Assembly (NCBI GenBank): GCA_017623155.1
Contig: JAGAPR010000051.1
Coordinates: forward strand, 1 to 64,000
Source of the DNA: Prevotella sp.
Lineage (GTDB): Bacteria; Bacteroidota; Bacteroidia; Bacteroidales; Bacteroidaceae
Length of the DNA stretch: 64,000 nucleotides
Direction of reading: 5' to 3'
In this document: piece by piece, positions 44,673 to 53,215 of the stretch
Layout of the letters: each line of letters starts with the position of its first letter
How positions within the stretch are numbered: position 1 is the stretch's first letter
Translations under genes and position numbers: made by a program
Notes under the pieces: generated by a model
The model's input: only the letters and a program-made list of their open reading frames with translations
The model's database searches: none
Told to the model about the DNA's origin: nothing

Positions 44673-46334
44673 ATGGAAAAGATGTTACAAATACGTTGCA
44701 AAAATAATAAAAAAATCAAAAACTTTCGCATCGGAAGTACACTTTCTGAGATATTTAATGAATTTGAGCTGGATATGCCGTTCGGTCCGGTGAGCGCGAG
44801 AGTGAACAACAAAGTGGAGGGATTGAATTACAGGGTGTACCACAATAAAGACGTGGAGTTTCTCGACATGAGCTCTGCTTCGGGGCAACGGGCCTACACC
44901 CGCACGCTGTTTTTCGTGCTTTGCAAGGCTGTCAGCGACCTTTATCCCGGTTGTCACGTGAAGATAGACATTCCGGTGTCGAACGGTTATTATTGCGACA
45001 TGTCGATAGGACACCCCGTCAGCGATGCCGATGCTGCCGCCATACTCGACCGCATGCGCCGGATAGTGGCCGATGCCTGCCCCATCCGTCGCCATGAGAC
45101 CACCACCGAGGAGGCAATAGAAATGTTTCGTGCCGAAGGCCGGATGTCGAAGGTGAAGCTCCTCGAAAGCGTGGGCGACCTCTATACCGTATATTATGAC
45201 ATAGACGGATACCGCGATTATTATTACGGGTCGCTGCTTACAAATACCGCCGACCTGTATCTCTTCGACCTCGTGCGCTATTACGACGGTCTGCTGCTGC
45301 GCATTCCGTCGCGTCGCGACCCGTCGGTGCTCGGCGAATTGGTGCGTCAGGACAAGATGTTCGAGATATTCAAGGAGCACCATCACTGGCAGGATATTCT
45401 CGGGATGAGCACCATCGGCGACCTCAACGAGGTGATAACATCGGGCAACAGCATGGAACTTATAAACGTGTCGGAGGCTTTGCAGGAAAACAAGATAGTG
45501 AAAATCGCCGAGCAGATAGCGGCGCGGAAAGACGTGAGGATGGTGCTCATCGCCGGTCCGTCGTCGAGCGGCAAGACCACGACGTGCAAACGACTGTCCA
45601 TCCAACTGCTCGCAAACGGCATCCGGCCGATAGGCATCTCGCTCGACGATTACTTCGTAGACCGTGAGAAAAGCCCCCGCGACGCGTCGGGCGATTATGA
45701 TTTCGAGAGTCTGTATGCGTTGAACATCCCGTTGCTCAACGAGCAGATGAACGCTCTTTTCGCCGGCGAGGAGATTGAGTTGCCGCGCTATAATTTCCAG
45801 ACGGGATGCAGCGAGAAGAGCGGCCGGCATCTTAAACTGAAAGGGAACGAGGTGCTTGTGGTGGAAGGCATACACGCCCTGAACCCCGAGTTGACGGCAT
45901 CCATCCCCGAAGAACAGAAGTTCAGGGTTTATGCTTCTGCGCTTACGACAATTCTTATTGACACTCACAACTATGTTCCCACTACCGACAACCGTCTGTT
46001 GCGCCGCATAATACGCGATTACAAATATCGCGGCGTGAGTGCCCGTGAAACCATTCGCCGCTGGCCGTCTGTGCGTTCGGGCGAGGATAAATGGATTTTC
46101 CCTTATCAGGAGAATGCCGATGTGATGTTTAATACGGCCATGCTTTTCGAACTTGCCGTGATAAAGACGCAGGCAGAGCCGCTTCTCGAACTTGTGCCGG
46201 AGAATGCTCCTGAGTACAGTGAGGCGCGTCGTCTGCTCCGTTTCCTGCGCTATATCAAGCCGATAACCAACGAAGAGGTGCCCGCGACATCGCTGTTGCG
46301 CGAGTTTCTCGGGGGAAGCTCGTTTAGGTATTAG
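44673..46334 (+). CDS. TGS-domain nucleoside kinase (uridine kinase-like)
   Basis: A 553-residue cytosolic protein. An N-terminal TGS-like fold (KIKNFRIGSTLSEIFNEF) and a threonyl-tRNA-synthetase-editing-like region (NGYYCDMSIGHPVSD) precede a P-loop kinase domain with Walker A AGPSSSGKTTTCKRLS (GPSSSGKT at 295-302). The ISLDDYFVDREKSPRD segment is the uridine kinase substrate region. This fused architecture is common in Bacteroidetes and Firmicutes. The substrate is probably a pyrimidine nucleoside. It ends at a hairpin convergent with the LolC-like gene. Confidence 0.9.
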   Translation: MEKMLQIRCKNNKKIKNFRIGSTLSEIFNEFELDMPFGPVSARVNNKVEGLNYRVYHNKDVEFLDMSSASGQRAYTRTLFFVLCKAVSDLYPGCHVKIDIPVSNGYYCDMSIGHPVSDADAAAILDRMRRIVADACPIRRHETTTEEAIEMFRAEGRMSKVKLLESVGDLYTVYYDIDGYRDYYYGSLLTNTADLYLFDLVRYYDGLLLRIPSRRDPSVLGELVRQDKMFEIFKEHHHWQDILGMSTIGDLNEVITSGNSMELINVSEALQENKIVKIAEQIAARKDVRMVLIAGPSSSGKTTTCKRLSIQLLANGIRPIGISLDDYFVDREKSPRDASGDYDFESLYALNIPLLNEQMNALFAGEEIELPRYNFQTGCSEKSGRHLKLKGNEVLVVEGIHALNPELTASIPEEQKFRVYASALTTILIDTHNYVPTTDNRLLRRIIRDYKYRGVSARETIRRWPSVRSGEDKWIFPYQENADVMFNTAMLFELAVIKTQAEPLLELVPENAPEYSEARRLLRFLRYIKPITNEEVPATSLLREFLGGSSFRY

Positions 46335-46339
46335 GAGCG

Positions 46340-46380
46340 AAGCCCCTCTTAATCTCCCCTTTGGGAAGGTTGGGTGGGGC
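46340..46380. terminator. CCCC/GGGG hairpin spacer
   Basis: GCCCC at 46342-46346 can pair with GGGGC at 46376-46380, with TCCCC/GGGA inside. It separates the convergent kinase (+) and permease (-) genes and resembles 34563-34594. Confidence 0.6.
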
Positions 46381-46383
46381 CTC

Positions 46384-47610
46384 TCACAGCAGCCTCTTCG
46401 TGAAATATCTCACCGGATACCATACCGAGGCGAAGCCCACGGCAATCACGGTGACGAATATTATTATTATGTCGTCGGGATGCACGCTCACCGGATAGGC
46501 GTCTACCACGAACGAGCCGCTCGAACGGCCCAAGCCCACGATGCCGTATGTCTGCTGCAGCCAGCACAGAAGCAGGCCAAGCACGATGCCGGCCACCGAG
46601 CCTATGATTGTGATTATGCGTCCTTCGAAGAGGAAAATCCGTGTTATCAGTTTGTCGCTCGCGCCCAAGCTCCGCAGCGTGGCCACGTCGTTTTTCTTCT
46701 CTATCATCAGCATCGACAGGCTTCCGATAATGTTGAAGCATGCCACGATGAGTATAAACGTCAGAAAGATGTATGCGATGAGTTTTTCTATTTTCATTAT
46801 CCTGAACGTGTCTTCCTGTTGTTCGTATCTGTCGTGCACATGGTATTTGCCACCGGCGATGCTTTTCATCTCGGCTTTCACGGCGTCGAAGTCGCTTCCC
46901 GGTTTCAGTCTCAGTTCGAGCGATGTTATCATTCCCTGCCGGTCGAAGAGCCTTCGGGCAAATGCTATATTTGTCAGTATGTGGCTTTTGTCGTATTTCG
47001 CCTGCTTCACGCAGAATATCACGCCCGGCGAGTAGAGCTCGTCCTCCACAAATCCGCTTTCCACGTCGGTCATGCTCAGTTGTCCCTCGCGCCTTGGGGC
47101 GAATATTTTTATCGGCTTGTTATATCTGTATCCCGTGCCGAGAGCCTCGGCGAGGCGTATTCCCGGTATGCCGTATGATATGTCGGCGGCATGCAGCTCG
47201 TATGTGCCGTCGCCCAAGAGTATTTCCCTTATGTGCGTCAGACTGTCGAAATTGTCCTCCACGCCCATTATTCTTACCATCGCCTGCCGTCCTTCGTATA
47301 TGGCCAACGCCATGTCTTCCACCACTTCCGTGGCCACTTCCACCTGCGGCATGGTCTTTATCCGTGTCAGCACCGGGTCGTCGGCCGGAGCGTCCCTGCC
47401 CGTGACGGGCGTGACTTTTATCTGAGGGTCGAACGTGGTGAAGAACGATGCCACCAGATCGTGAAACCCGTTGAAAACGCTCAGCGTCACCACGAGTGCC
47501 ATCGTGGCCACGGCCACGCCCACCACGCTGATGCCGCTGATGATGTTTATGGCGTGCGTGCTCTTCTTCGAGAACAGGTATCGTCGCGATATATACAGCG
47601 GCAGTATCAT
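46384..47610 (-). CDS. LolC/E-like ABC transporter permease (FtsX family)
   Basis: A 408-residue membrane protein with one N-terminal helix, a large periplasmic MacB-type domain and three C-terminal helices, the FtsX/LolC topology. The N-terminal ISRRYLFSKKSTHAINIISGISVVGVAV is typical of lipoprotein-releasing permeases. It would lift lipoproteins from the inner membrane. The ATPase partner is not adjacent. It overlaps rbfA by 4 bases (ATGA), so the two are co-translated. Confidence 0.9.
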   Translation of the reverse strand: MILPLYISRRYLFSKKSTHAINIISGISVVGVAVATMALVVTLSVFNGFHDLVASFFTTFDPQIKVTPVTGRDAPADDPVLTRIKTMPQVEVATEVVEDMALAIYEGRQAMVRIMGVEDNFDSLTHIREILLGDGTYELHAADISYGIPGIRLAEALGTGYRYNKPIKIFAPRREGQLSMTDVESGFVEDELYSPGVIFCVKQAKYDKSHILTNIAFARRLFDRQGMITSLELRLKPGSDFDAVKAEMKSIAGGKYHVHDRYEQQEDTFRIMKIEKLIAYIFLTFILIVACFNIIGSLSMLMIEKKNDVATLRSLGASDKLITRIFLFEGRIITIIGSVAGIVLGLLLCWLQQTYGIVGLGRSSGSFVVDAYPVSVHPDDIIIIFVTVIAVGFASVWYPVRYFTKRLL

Positions 47611-47945
47611 TCTTCTTTCAGTAGTTCGTCTATACGTTCGATGTAGTCGAGCGAGTCGTCGATGAAGAAGCGCAACTCGGGGATAATCCTCAGCTGGTGT
47701 CTTGTGCGCGTGCCGAGCTCGTATCGTATTGTCTTGTCACTCGATTTGATGTTTTTCAGTATCTCATCGGCCTTGTCGCTCGGGAAGATGCTGAGGTATG
47801 CCGTGCAGATACTGAGGTCCGGCGACACTTTCACCCGTGTCACCGACACCATCACACCGTGCGTCATCCGTGTCTGTTGCTGAAAGATGATGCTCAGTTC
47901 TTTTTGCAGCAGTCTTGCTATTTTGTTCTGTCTTGTCTCTTGCAT
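47607..47945 (-). CDS. rbfA: Ribosome-binding factor A
   Basis: A 112-residue KH-fold protein that binds the 30S subunit during 16S rRNA maturation. The family pattern RQNKIARLLQKELSIIFQQ, VSVTRVKVSPDLSICTAYLSIFP and LGTRTRHQLRIIPELRFFIDDSLDYIERID is intact. Normal length. Upstream gene of the rbfA-permease pair. Confidence 0.95.
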   Translation of the reverse strand: MQETRQNKIARLLQKELSIIFQQQTRMTHGVMVSVTRVKVSPDLSICTAYLSIFPSDKADEILKNIKSSDKTIRYELGTRTRHQLRIIPELRFFIDDSLDYIERIDELLKEE

Positions 47946-48071
47946 GATGCGTATATTATAATGTTTAATGTAATATGAATTGAAAAAAATATATCGTTTT
48001 CGTTCTATTTTGCCAAATATCCTAAGAATCTAATCCGGGCGTTATGTCCAAAACTTGATTGTATATGGCTG

Positions 48072-49247
48072 TTATATTGTATTATTATAGAGTTGAACCA
48101 ATTTTGTTTTTATATCATTAAATGACAGACTTATGCTAAAATCCGTTGTCAATCCTGTGTTAATGACATATACAAAAGACTCTTTCCTATAATATTTATC
48201 TCCAAATTGCAGCAGAGATTTTTCTATACTGTCTGTTTTTGCCAGCAAGCACACTAATTGGTAATCCTTGTTTATTTGTTGTGTCTTGTTGTTAGGATGA
48301 GCTTTTGTATTATGTTGTGTTGCAGTGAGTAAAATCAAATTCTCAACATAGTGGGCAATTTGAGGAAATTGAGATTTTGGGAAAATGTGATGAACTTGTG
48401 TCGCTTCACCATTCCCCCAACTGTCATTTACTTCACTGACAGTGTGTATCTTTTTTATCAGTGCAATGGCTTTCTGTACGTAGTATGTGTTAATGGCTGC
48501 TTGCTTTTCTTCCTTTTCCGGATTTATTGCTTCTTGACGGGTTATTGTTTTGTCTTTATACACGTCTCGCCAATTCTTCTTGTTATACATCAAGTCCGAA
48601 TAGTATGTTGTCTTTCCGTTGCTTCCAAGCAAATGATGTTCTGCGGCATACACATTAAAAACTTTATGAAACATGCGTCTTATGTCCAGTCGTGAATGAG
48701 AGGGAGTGTTGCCATTGATTAAAAGATAATACTTGTTGTAGATTTCTTCTCTTGCAGCGACAGGCTCATTGGCGCAGTTTTTGGAGTATTCTTCGAAGTG
48801 TTTTGTGAAGCCACTGTCCGACATTACTTTCATGAAGTAGCAATAGAGGAAGTTGTAGGCGTTACGGTCTTTGCGTGAAATGTAGTCTAACAAATCCTCG
48901 TTGGCAACAGAGAATGTTAATGTTCCGTCAGTCATTCTCACATTTAGGATATGTGCGTATGCCAATAACTTTAAAGGTTGGGACAACACTTTGTTGTATT
49001 CATTGTATGCTTTTTTGTCGTTGGCCCACGGTTTATTGAAAACAACTCTTGTGTTTTGAATGAAATACTGTGTCTCCCATATATCGCTTATTGCGAAAAC
49101 AGGCTTTGTCGCTATCATGTTCATGACACAATCCGCCATAAAGCATACTATATCGGGCGTACATTTTTGATCGACAAATCTTGCATCATGTGATTTGCGT
49201 ATGTCGAGATCAAATTTGTTGAGATATTCATTGATTATATTTCTCAT
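48072..49247 (-). CDS. HNH-type restriction endonuclease, partner of the fused methyltransferase
   Basis: A 391-residue protein that is AT-rich like its upstream neighbour and unlike the surrounding genes. Near the C-terminus it has an HNH (beta-beta-alpha metal) motif: VHHIFPKSQF (His286 and His287), ENLILL (Asn303) and TQHNTKAH (His312 or His317). The N-terminal 270 residues match nothing I know and may bind DNA. The ATG at 49247 is chosen because it starts 4 bases after the stop of the methyltransferase gene; the longer open frame would overlap that gene by over 100 bases. Its position beside a DNA methyltransferase implies restriction. HphI and MnlI are known HNH restriction enzymes. Confidence 0.8.
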   Translation of the reverse strand: MRNIINEYLNKFDLDIRKSHDARFVDQKCTPDIVCFMADCVMNMIATKPVFAISDIWETQYFIQNTRVVFNKPWANDKKAYNEYNKVLSQPLKLLAYAHILNVRMTDGTLTFSVANEDLLDYISRKDRNAYNFLYCYFMKVMSDSGFTKHFEEYSKNCANEPVAAREEIYNKYYLLINGNTPSHSRLDIRRMFHKVFNVYAAEHHLLGSNGKTTYYSDLMYNKKNWRDVYKDKTITRQEAINPEKEEKQAAINTYYVQKAIALIKKIHTVSEVNDSWGNGEATQVHHIFPKSQFPQIAHYVENLILLTATQHNTKAHPNNKTQQINKDYQLVCLLAKTDSIEKSLLQFGDKYYRKESFVYVINTGLTTDFSISLSFNDIKTKLVQLYNNTI

Positions 49248-49251
49248 GTCA

Positions 49252-51810
49252 TTATTGTTTGAGTTTCCCGAAAAAGAAAACGGAGTTGTTGTCAATATTA
49301 AGTGAACGTGTGCCCAAGTTACGGGCGATGGCATAGAATTTCGTAAAACTGTCGGTTGCGTAAAACGCCAAATCCTCATTTGTTATAATGTCGCCGTCGT
49401 TTGTCAATGTAAGGATTGCCACCGAACCGTCGGCGATACATCCTTTCGGTAAGAAGCAAGCACGGGGATTGTATGTCAGATTTGGGAGCAGAACACAATT
49501 TGCCTGATTAAGATATTTGGCGACATCCAGATTTTCTATATCGTCTATATAACAGTCATAATCGGGAATATTGATAATCTCATTGTTGCCGATGTTTCGG
49601 GATTTCAGGACTCTTATTTTCCCGTTGTGCTTTGTTATGGCCTTGGTAATAACTCTGTCACGATATGCTTTAAACACATTAAATTCCATTTTGTCGGCAA
49701 CTTTGTCAAACGTTTCGTTGCGATAGATAATCCAATAAGGGAATTTGTTGTCTGTCAAGTATGTTTGCCGGTGACAGATAACTTCATTGGTGATATAAGA
49801 TTCCACAATTGTGTTTTGCGGTTTCTTGCGAGTATCGAGTATGAAACAAATTGTTTCTATCTTTACTCCTTTAAATCCTTTTTCCCCGAAATCGATTATG
49901 CGAGAAATGTTTTTCTCTTTCATAAGTGCACGTGTCGCATCAAATTCAGGAGCGTTTATCAGGCTTTTGGGAACAATCAGTGATACCACATTCCCTATTT
50001 TCATTGCTTTTTCGATGAAGAAAGAGAATATGTTGTTGGTGTTCTTGTTGAAAACGTCGGCCTTATACTTTGCCAACAGTTGCTTTTCTTTTGTGAGTTT
50101 TTTGTAGGGAGGGTTGCCTACCACTATATCATACTTCTTGTTGAAGTCGTATAATAAGAAATCTGCGTTTATGTAACTAATATGGATGTTGGCGGGAATA
50201 TCAATCTTTGCTACCAGTTCTTTTAAGGTCTCAATGCTGTTTGCATCAATGTCAACCACATCGATATTCACATCTTGCACGCTTGCGTACTTCAATATAA
50301 GTGCAGGAAGGAAGTTGCCGACTCCGATGGATGGCTCCAAGATATTCAGCTCGGTAAAGTTTTTCGCATCGGGAAGACTCTTTACGATTGTATAACAAAC
50401 ATCCTGTCTCGTGTAATATGCGGCGTTGTTTTCTCTTTGGGCGTTTGCCAACTCGGCTATTTTGGATAACTCGGCAAAACCGGAATGATTATTCTTGCGG
50501 ATATAATCAGTAAGGCAAGTGTGTGTTGTCAGTCTTTTCTTGTCGATCAATGCTTTTATTTCTTGTTCGGATAGGAACGGTCTGCATAGCAACTTGCGGA
50601 TTTTAGATGCAATTTGTCTGAAAATGACGGTAGGAACAGCCTCGCCAAGATTTTGGCGAATGTTCATTTCCTCTTTCTTTAAGAACAGTTCTTTCTCTTT
50701 CAATGGCATCTTGTTCAAATCATCAAAGGAGATATCGCTCCATTTGAATGATGGAGGTACCGACATCATGAGCATGATTTCTCTGATGCTGAACACTCGG
50801 TTGTCGACAGGGTGAACTGTATTCTGACTTGCCATAATGTCATTGCGAGTGTGAATGCACGGTGCCACCTTGTCCCAATATTGTCGGGTATACTTGTCGC
50901 CGTTCTTGCGGGCATTGTAGACGATAACTCCATCTTTGATGCTATGAGGAATTTTGTTGGCGTCTGTATTATCAAAAGCGGATTGTCCTTCTTTGATATC
51001 CGCAATCCAAGATTCCATGCGTGGCGAGTATTTCCGGAAACTATGATATATGTCGTCTTCCGAAATATCTCCCATCTTTTTTAATGATGGTAAATGGCCG
51101 ATAACCTGTCTCAGTGTCCTTTCGGGGTGTTTGTCGGGAAATATGTCGTATGGTGTAATCTCTTTCAAATCTTTTCGTACACCGATGACCAATGTCCTTG
51201 TCCTGCTTGACGGGTTGCCGTAATCCTTAAAATTCACTACTTTGTATAGTATATTGTACGAGCCGGCCAAATCGTATTCTATCGCTTCTCTTATGGATTT
51301 GTCTTGCCCGTCGATGTCGGTACATACTGATGTGAGGAAAGCCCGAACATTCTCGAATACAAAAAACTTCGGTTTGATCAGCCGTGTCATCTTGATAGAC
51401 TCTATGACCAGCGAATTACGTTTTAACTCGTCTTTCTTTTTATGGTTGGCAACAGACATTCCCTGACATGGAGGTGTCGCTATCAGCACGTCCAAATCTG
51501 TCAGGTTGAAAGTCTTTTTCCACATTTCCAACTCAGCAAAGACTTTGTCTTTTGTTTCTTGTGCAGTCATGTCGCCACATATATAACCGCTGTTATACGC
51601 ACATTTTAGGTTGAACTTTTGTATTTTCAATCTGCGTTCCAGCAGTTCGACAGTGGCAACACAGTGAAAATTCTCTTCCTTAAATCCGTAGCATCCCACG
51701 CCTGCGCTGCTGAAAAGGCTGATGTATGTTTTCAGTCCATACGCAGAATTCCGATCTGCCAATAGCATTTCGGGTGTATCAAGTTCCGTGTACAACTTCT
51801 TTTTTGTCAT
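49252..51810 (-). CDS. Bifunctional DNA methyltransferase: C5-cytosine plus N6-adenine domains
   Basis: An 852-residue single chain with two methyltransferases. Residues about 25-408 are a C5-cytosine enzyme: FSSAGVG SAM motif (33-39), catalytic PPCQ with Cys115, FENV (152-155), SSRTR (201-205) and the closing GEAVPTVIFRQIASKI. Residues about 455-852 are an N6-adenine enzyme of Eco57I style: YYTRQDV, LEPSIGVGNF (491-500) and NPPY (566-569). No frameshift separates them. A natural reading is an asymmetric target with cytosine methylated on one strand and adenine on the other, as in Alw26I, Eco31I and Esp3I systems. The nuclease is the next gene. AT-rich, suggesting transfer. A minus-strand TATTTTTG box lies at 51893-51886. 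Confidence 0.9.
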   Translation of the reverse strand: MTKKKLYTELDTPEMLLADRNSAYGLKTYISLFSSAGVGCYGFKEENFHCVATVELLERRLKIQKFNLKCAYNSGYICGDMTAQETKDKVFAELEMWKKTFNLTDLDVLIATPPCQGMSVANHKKKDELKRNSLVIESIKMTRLIKPKFFVFENVRAFLTSVCTDIDGQDKSIREAIEYDLAGSYNILYKVVNFKDYGNPSSRTRTLVIGVRKDLKEITPYDIFPDKHPERTLRQVIGHLPSLKKMGDISEDDIYHSFRKYSPRMESWIADIKEGQSAFDNTDANKIPHSIKDGVIVYNARKNGDKYTRQYWDKVAPCIHTRNDIMASQNTVHPVDNRVFSIREIMLMMSVPPSFKWSDISFDDLNKMPLKEKELFLKKEEMNIRQNLGEAVPTVIFRQIASKIRKLLCRPFLSEQEIKALIDKKRLTTHTCLTDYIRKNNHSGFAELSKIAELANAQRENNAAYYTRQDVCYTIVKSLPDAKNFTELNILEPSIGVGNFLPALILKYASVQDVNIDVVDIDANSIETLKELVAKIDIPANIHISYINADFLLYDFNKKYDIVVGNPPYKKLTKEKQLLAKYKADVFNKNTNNIFSFFIEKAMKIGNVVSLIVPKSLINAPEFDATRALMKEKNISRIIDFGEKGFKGVKIETICFILDTRKKPQNTIVESYITNEVICHRQTYLTDNKFPYWIIYRNETFDKVADKMEFNVFKAYRDRVITKAITKHNGKIRVLKSRNIGNNEIINIPDYDCYIDDIENLDVAKYLNQANCVLLPNLTYNPRACFLPKGCIADGSVAILTLTNDGDIITNEDLAFYATDSFTKFYAIARNLGTRSLNIDNNSVFFFGKLKQ

Positions 51811-51893
51811 AAATTAATCAACCATTTCTTGTTTTCAGCAGACATACTGCCTAATTAAGATTGCCGAGGTGCAGCTTATCTCATGCAAAAATA

Positions 51894-52189
51894 CTCAAAA
51901 ATCCCGTAATAACAGGTCTTTCGTGACAAAAAAAGACGGATTTTGGGTTCACCCCGATATTTGGAGTGACATATATGTCTGTTTGCCCGTAGGGATGCGC
52001 GAGCCGTGGTGTTAACATATTGATTTTGTGTTTAACTTAAAATATGCAAACAGAAAGTAAAAACTCGTGACAAAAGATTTTTGTGAAGTAGGTTTTGTTA
52101 ACTTAAAATATTTAACCAAAAAGGCGGTTGTTTAATATTTGTAAACAATTACATGCCGGCTTTTTCTCCTTTTCGTACATTTTTGCCTT
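51894..52189. other. AT-rich non-coding spacer
   Basis: This holds two GTTAACTTAAAATAT-like segments (near 52031 and 52097) that may be degenerate repeats. I see no gene or clear promoter pair. It marks the left end of a 1.2-kb gap between the second restriction system and the SusC/D locus. Confidence 0.5.
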
Positions 52190-52277
52190 GCAATAAGGCC
52201 GTAATTGCATTGCATTTACGGCCTAACGGGAGTGCAATTAGGCCGTAATTGGAATGTAATTACGGCCTAATTGGAAA
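52190..52277. repeat. Four-unit 22-bp GGCC array D
   Basis: Units run 52190-52211, 52212-52233, 52234-52255 and 52256-52277. Sequence is related to array A but orientation alternates, so GGCC centres fall at 52198.5, 52221.5, 52242.5 and 52265.5. Each unit holds the TTA-GGCC-GTAA core or its reverse. Confidence 0.9.
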
Positions 52278-52499
52278 ACAAGACGGTTTTTGAGGTGCTC
52301 AAAAACGGCGTAAATTCCTGTAATGCTCTTATATACAGTTGTTTGCGTAAAGTGCTTCATAATTCGCGTATTTGCGCCAAAAAAGATTTTCTTGGAAAAG
52401 AATCGATTCTCAGCGATGTTAACATAAAATATCACGACAGTTTATTTGTGTATTTTTAACTAAAAACGGATAATGTGTTAAAATCACAATCGCTTTATT

Positions 52500-52679
52500 T
52501 AACCTGCATTATTCATACAGTTCCGTTACGAAAAGGCTAACCGGCAGTGCGTCAGCGTGAGCGCAGCGATGACGACGGCGAATGTAGTAAATCCTACTTT
52601 CAAAGAGGAAGAGCGAGCATTGCGCTGAGGTCTGCCGGTTGGTCCTTGTGGTAGGAACGGGTATGAATAATGCAGGTTA
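52500..52679. mobile_element. MITE-like element with 19-bp terminal inverted repeats
   Basis: TAACCTGCATTATTCATAC at 52500-52518 is perfectly inverted at 52661-52679. Pairing continues inward imperfectly through CCGGCAG/CTGCCGG and TCAGCG/CGCTGA, so the whole 180 bp can fold as one long hairpin. There is no protein-coding capacity. I see no clear target-site duplication. It could be a small non-autonomous transposon or a structured RNA locus. Confidence 0.65.
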
Positions 52680-52994
52680 GGATAACGTGGAAAAGCCGTA
52701 CGTCTCTGCAAGGGATTGCGTTTCATGCACTACACTTTTCTGCGGGTAATGGAAGACTTCTTTAAGGGCAACGACAAGACTCCCTGCGAGCGACAAAATT
52801 CACCATCTGCAATGCTTGTCCGGTTATCACTCGAAATACAGGATGAATCTTTTGGTGTGGCAGATACACGATTTTTTGATACGAGATTTTTTTGCATTGA
52901 TGCTATTTAACAGGGGGCCGTACCTTTGTTAAGTGGTGTTATACTTTGATTTTTGATAAAATCATGAAGAATTATGTTTTTAGGTGAAATATAT
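52680..52994. other. Non-coding spacer before the SusC/D locus promoter
   Basis: A short frame (52716-52910) is open but has no recognisable features and atypical composition, so I do not call it a gene. A TACCTTTG box at 52921-52928 lacks a well-spaced -33 element. Nothing else stands out. Confidence 0.45.
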
Positions 52995-53025
52995 TTTGCA
53001 GAGTTTTTCATATTTTATATCTTTG
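52995..53025 (+). promoter_or_regulatory. Promoter of the SusC/D locus
   Basis: TTTG at 52995-52998, a 19-bp spacer, then TATCTTTG at 53018-53025. The transcript would have a leader of about 180 bases before the first fasciclin gene, containing a 41-codon ORF. Confidence 0.8.
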
Positions 53026-53089
53026 TACCGATTAATCACTAACAAACTACAAATATTATAAAACAATCTTGAAACGGAGAATTTCATAG

Positions 53090-53215
53090 ATGGAAATGTA
53101 CGATTGGGCGACATTCCGGCCGTTACGGTTCGCATGTGTCGGCTGCATACTTGATAATGACAGTCGAAGTTTCGGGGTTTATGGAGAATTACTAACAAAT
53201 ATTATAAACCAATGA
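53090..53215 (+). CDS. Candidate 41-residue leader peptide, coupled to the fasciclin gene
   Basis: An ATG at 53090 opens a 41-residue frame starting MEMYDWATFRPLRFAC and ending TNIINQ, with GGAG 12-15 bases upstream. Its TGA (53213-53215) overlaps the ATG of the fasciclin gene (53212-53214). An ACTAACAAA...AATATTATAAA element occurs both before this ORF (53038-53066) and before the fasciclin start (53191-53212). The leader also folds partly (ATTTC/GAAAT around the start; CGACA/TGTCG further on). It is too short to judge by family. It could regulate translation of the locus or be a chance frame. Confidence 0.4.
   Translation: MEMYDWATFRPLRFACVGCILDNDSRSFGVYGELLTNIINQ

Noticed and set aside
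52526-52726. Short minus-strand frame within the foldback element
   Set aside because: It merely reads through the inverted-repeat element and has no start context or similarity.
52716-52910. 64-codon plus-strand frame in the gap before the SusC/D locus
   Set aside because: No signal, domain or promoter with proper spacing, and composition is unlike neighbouring genes; it could be a decayed fragment but cannot be supported.
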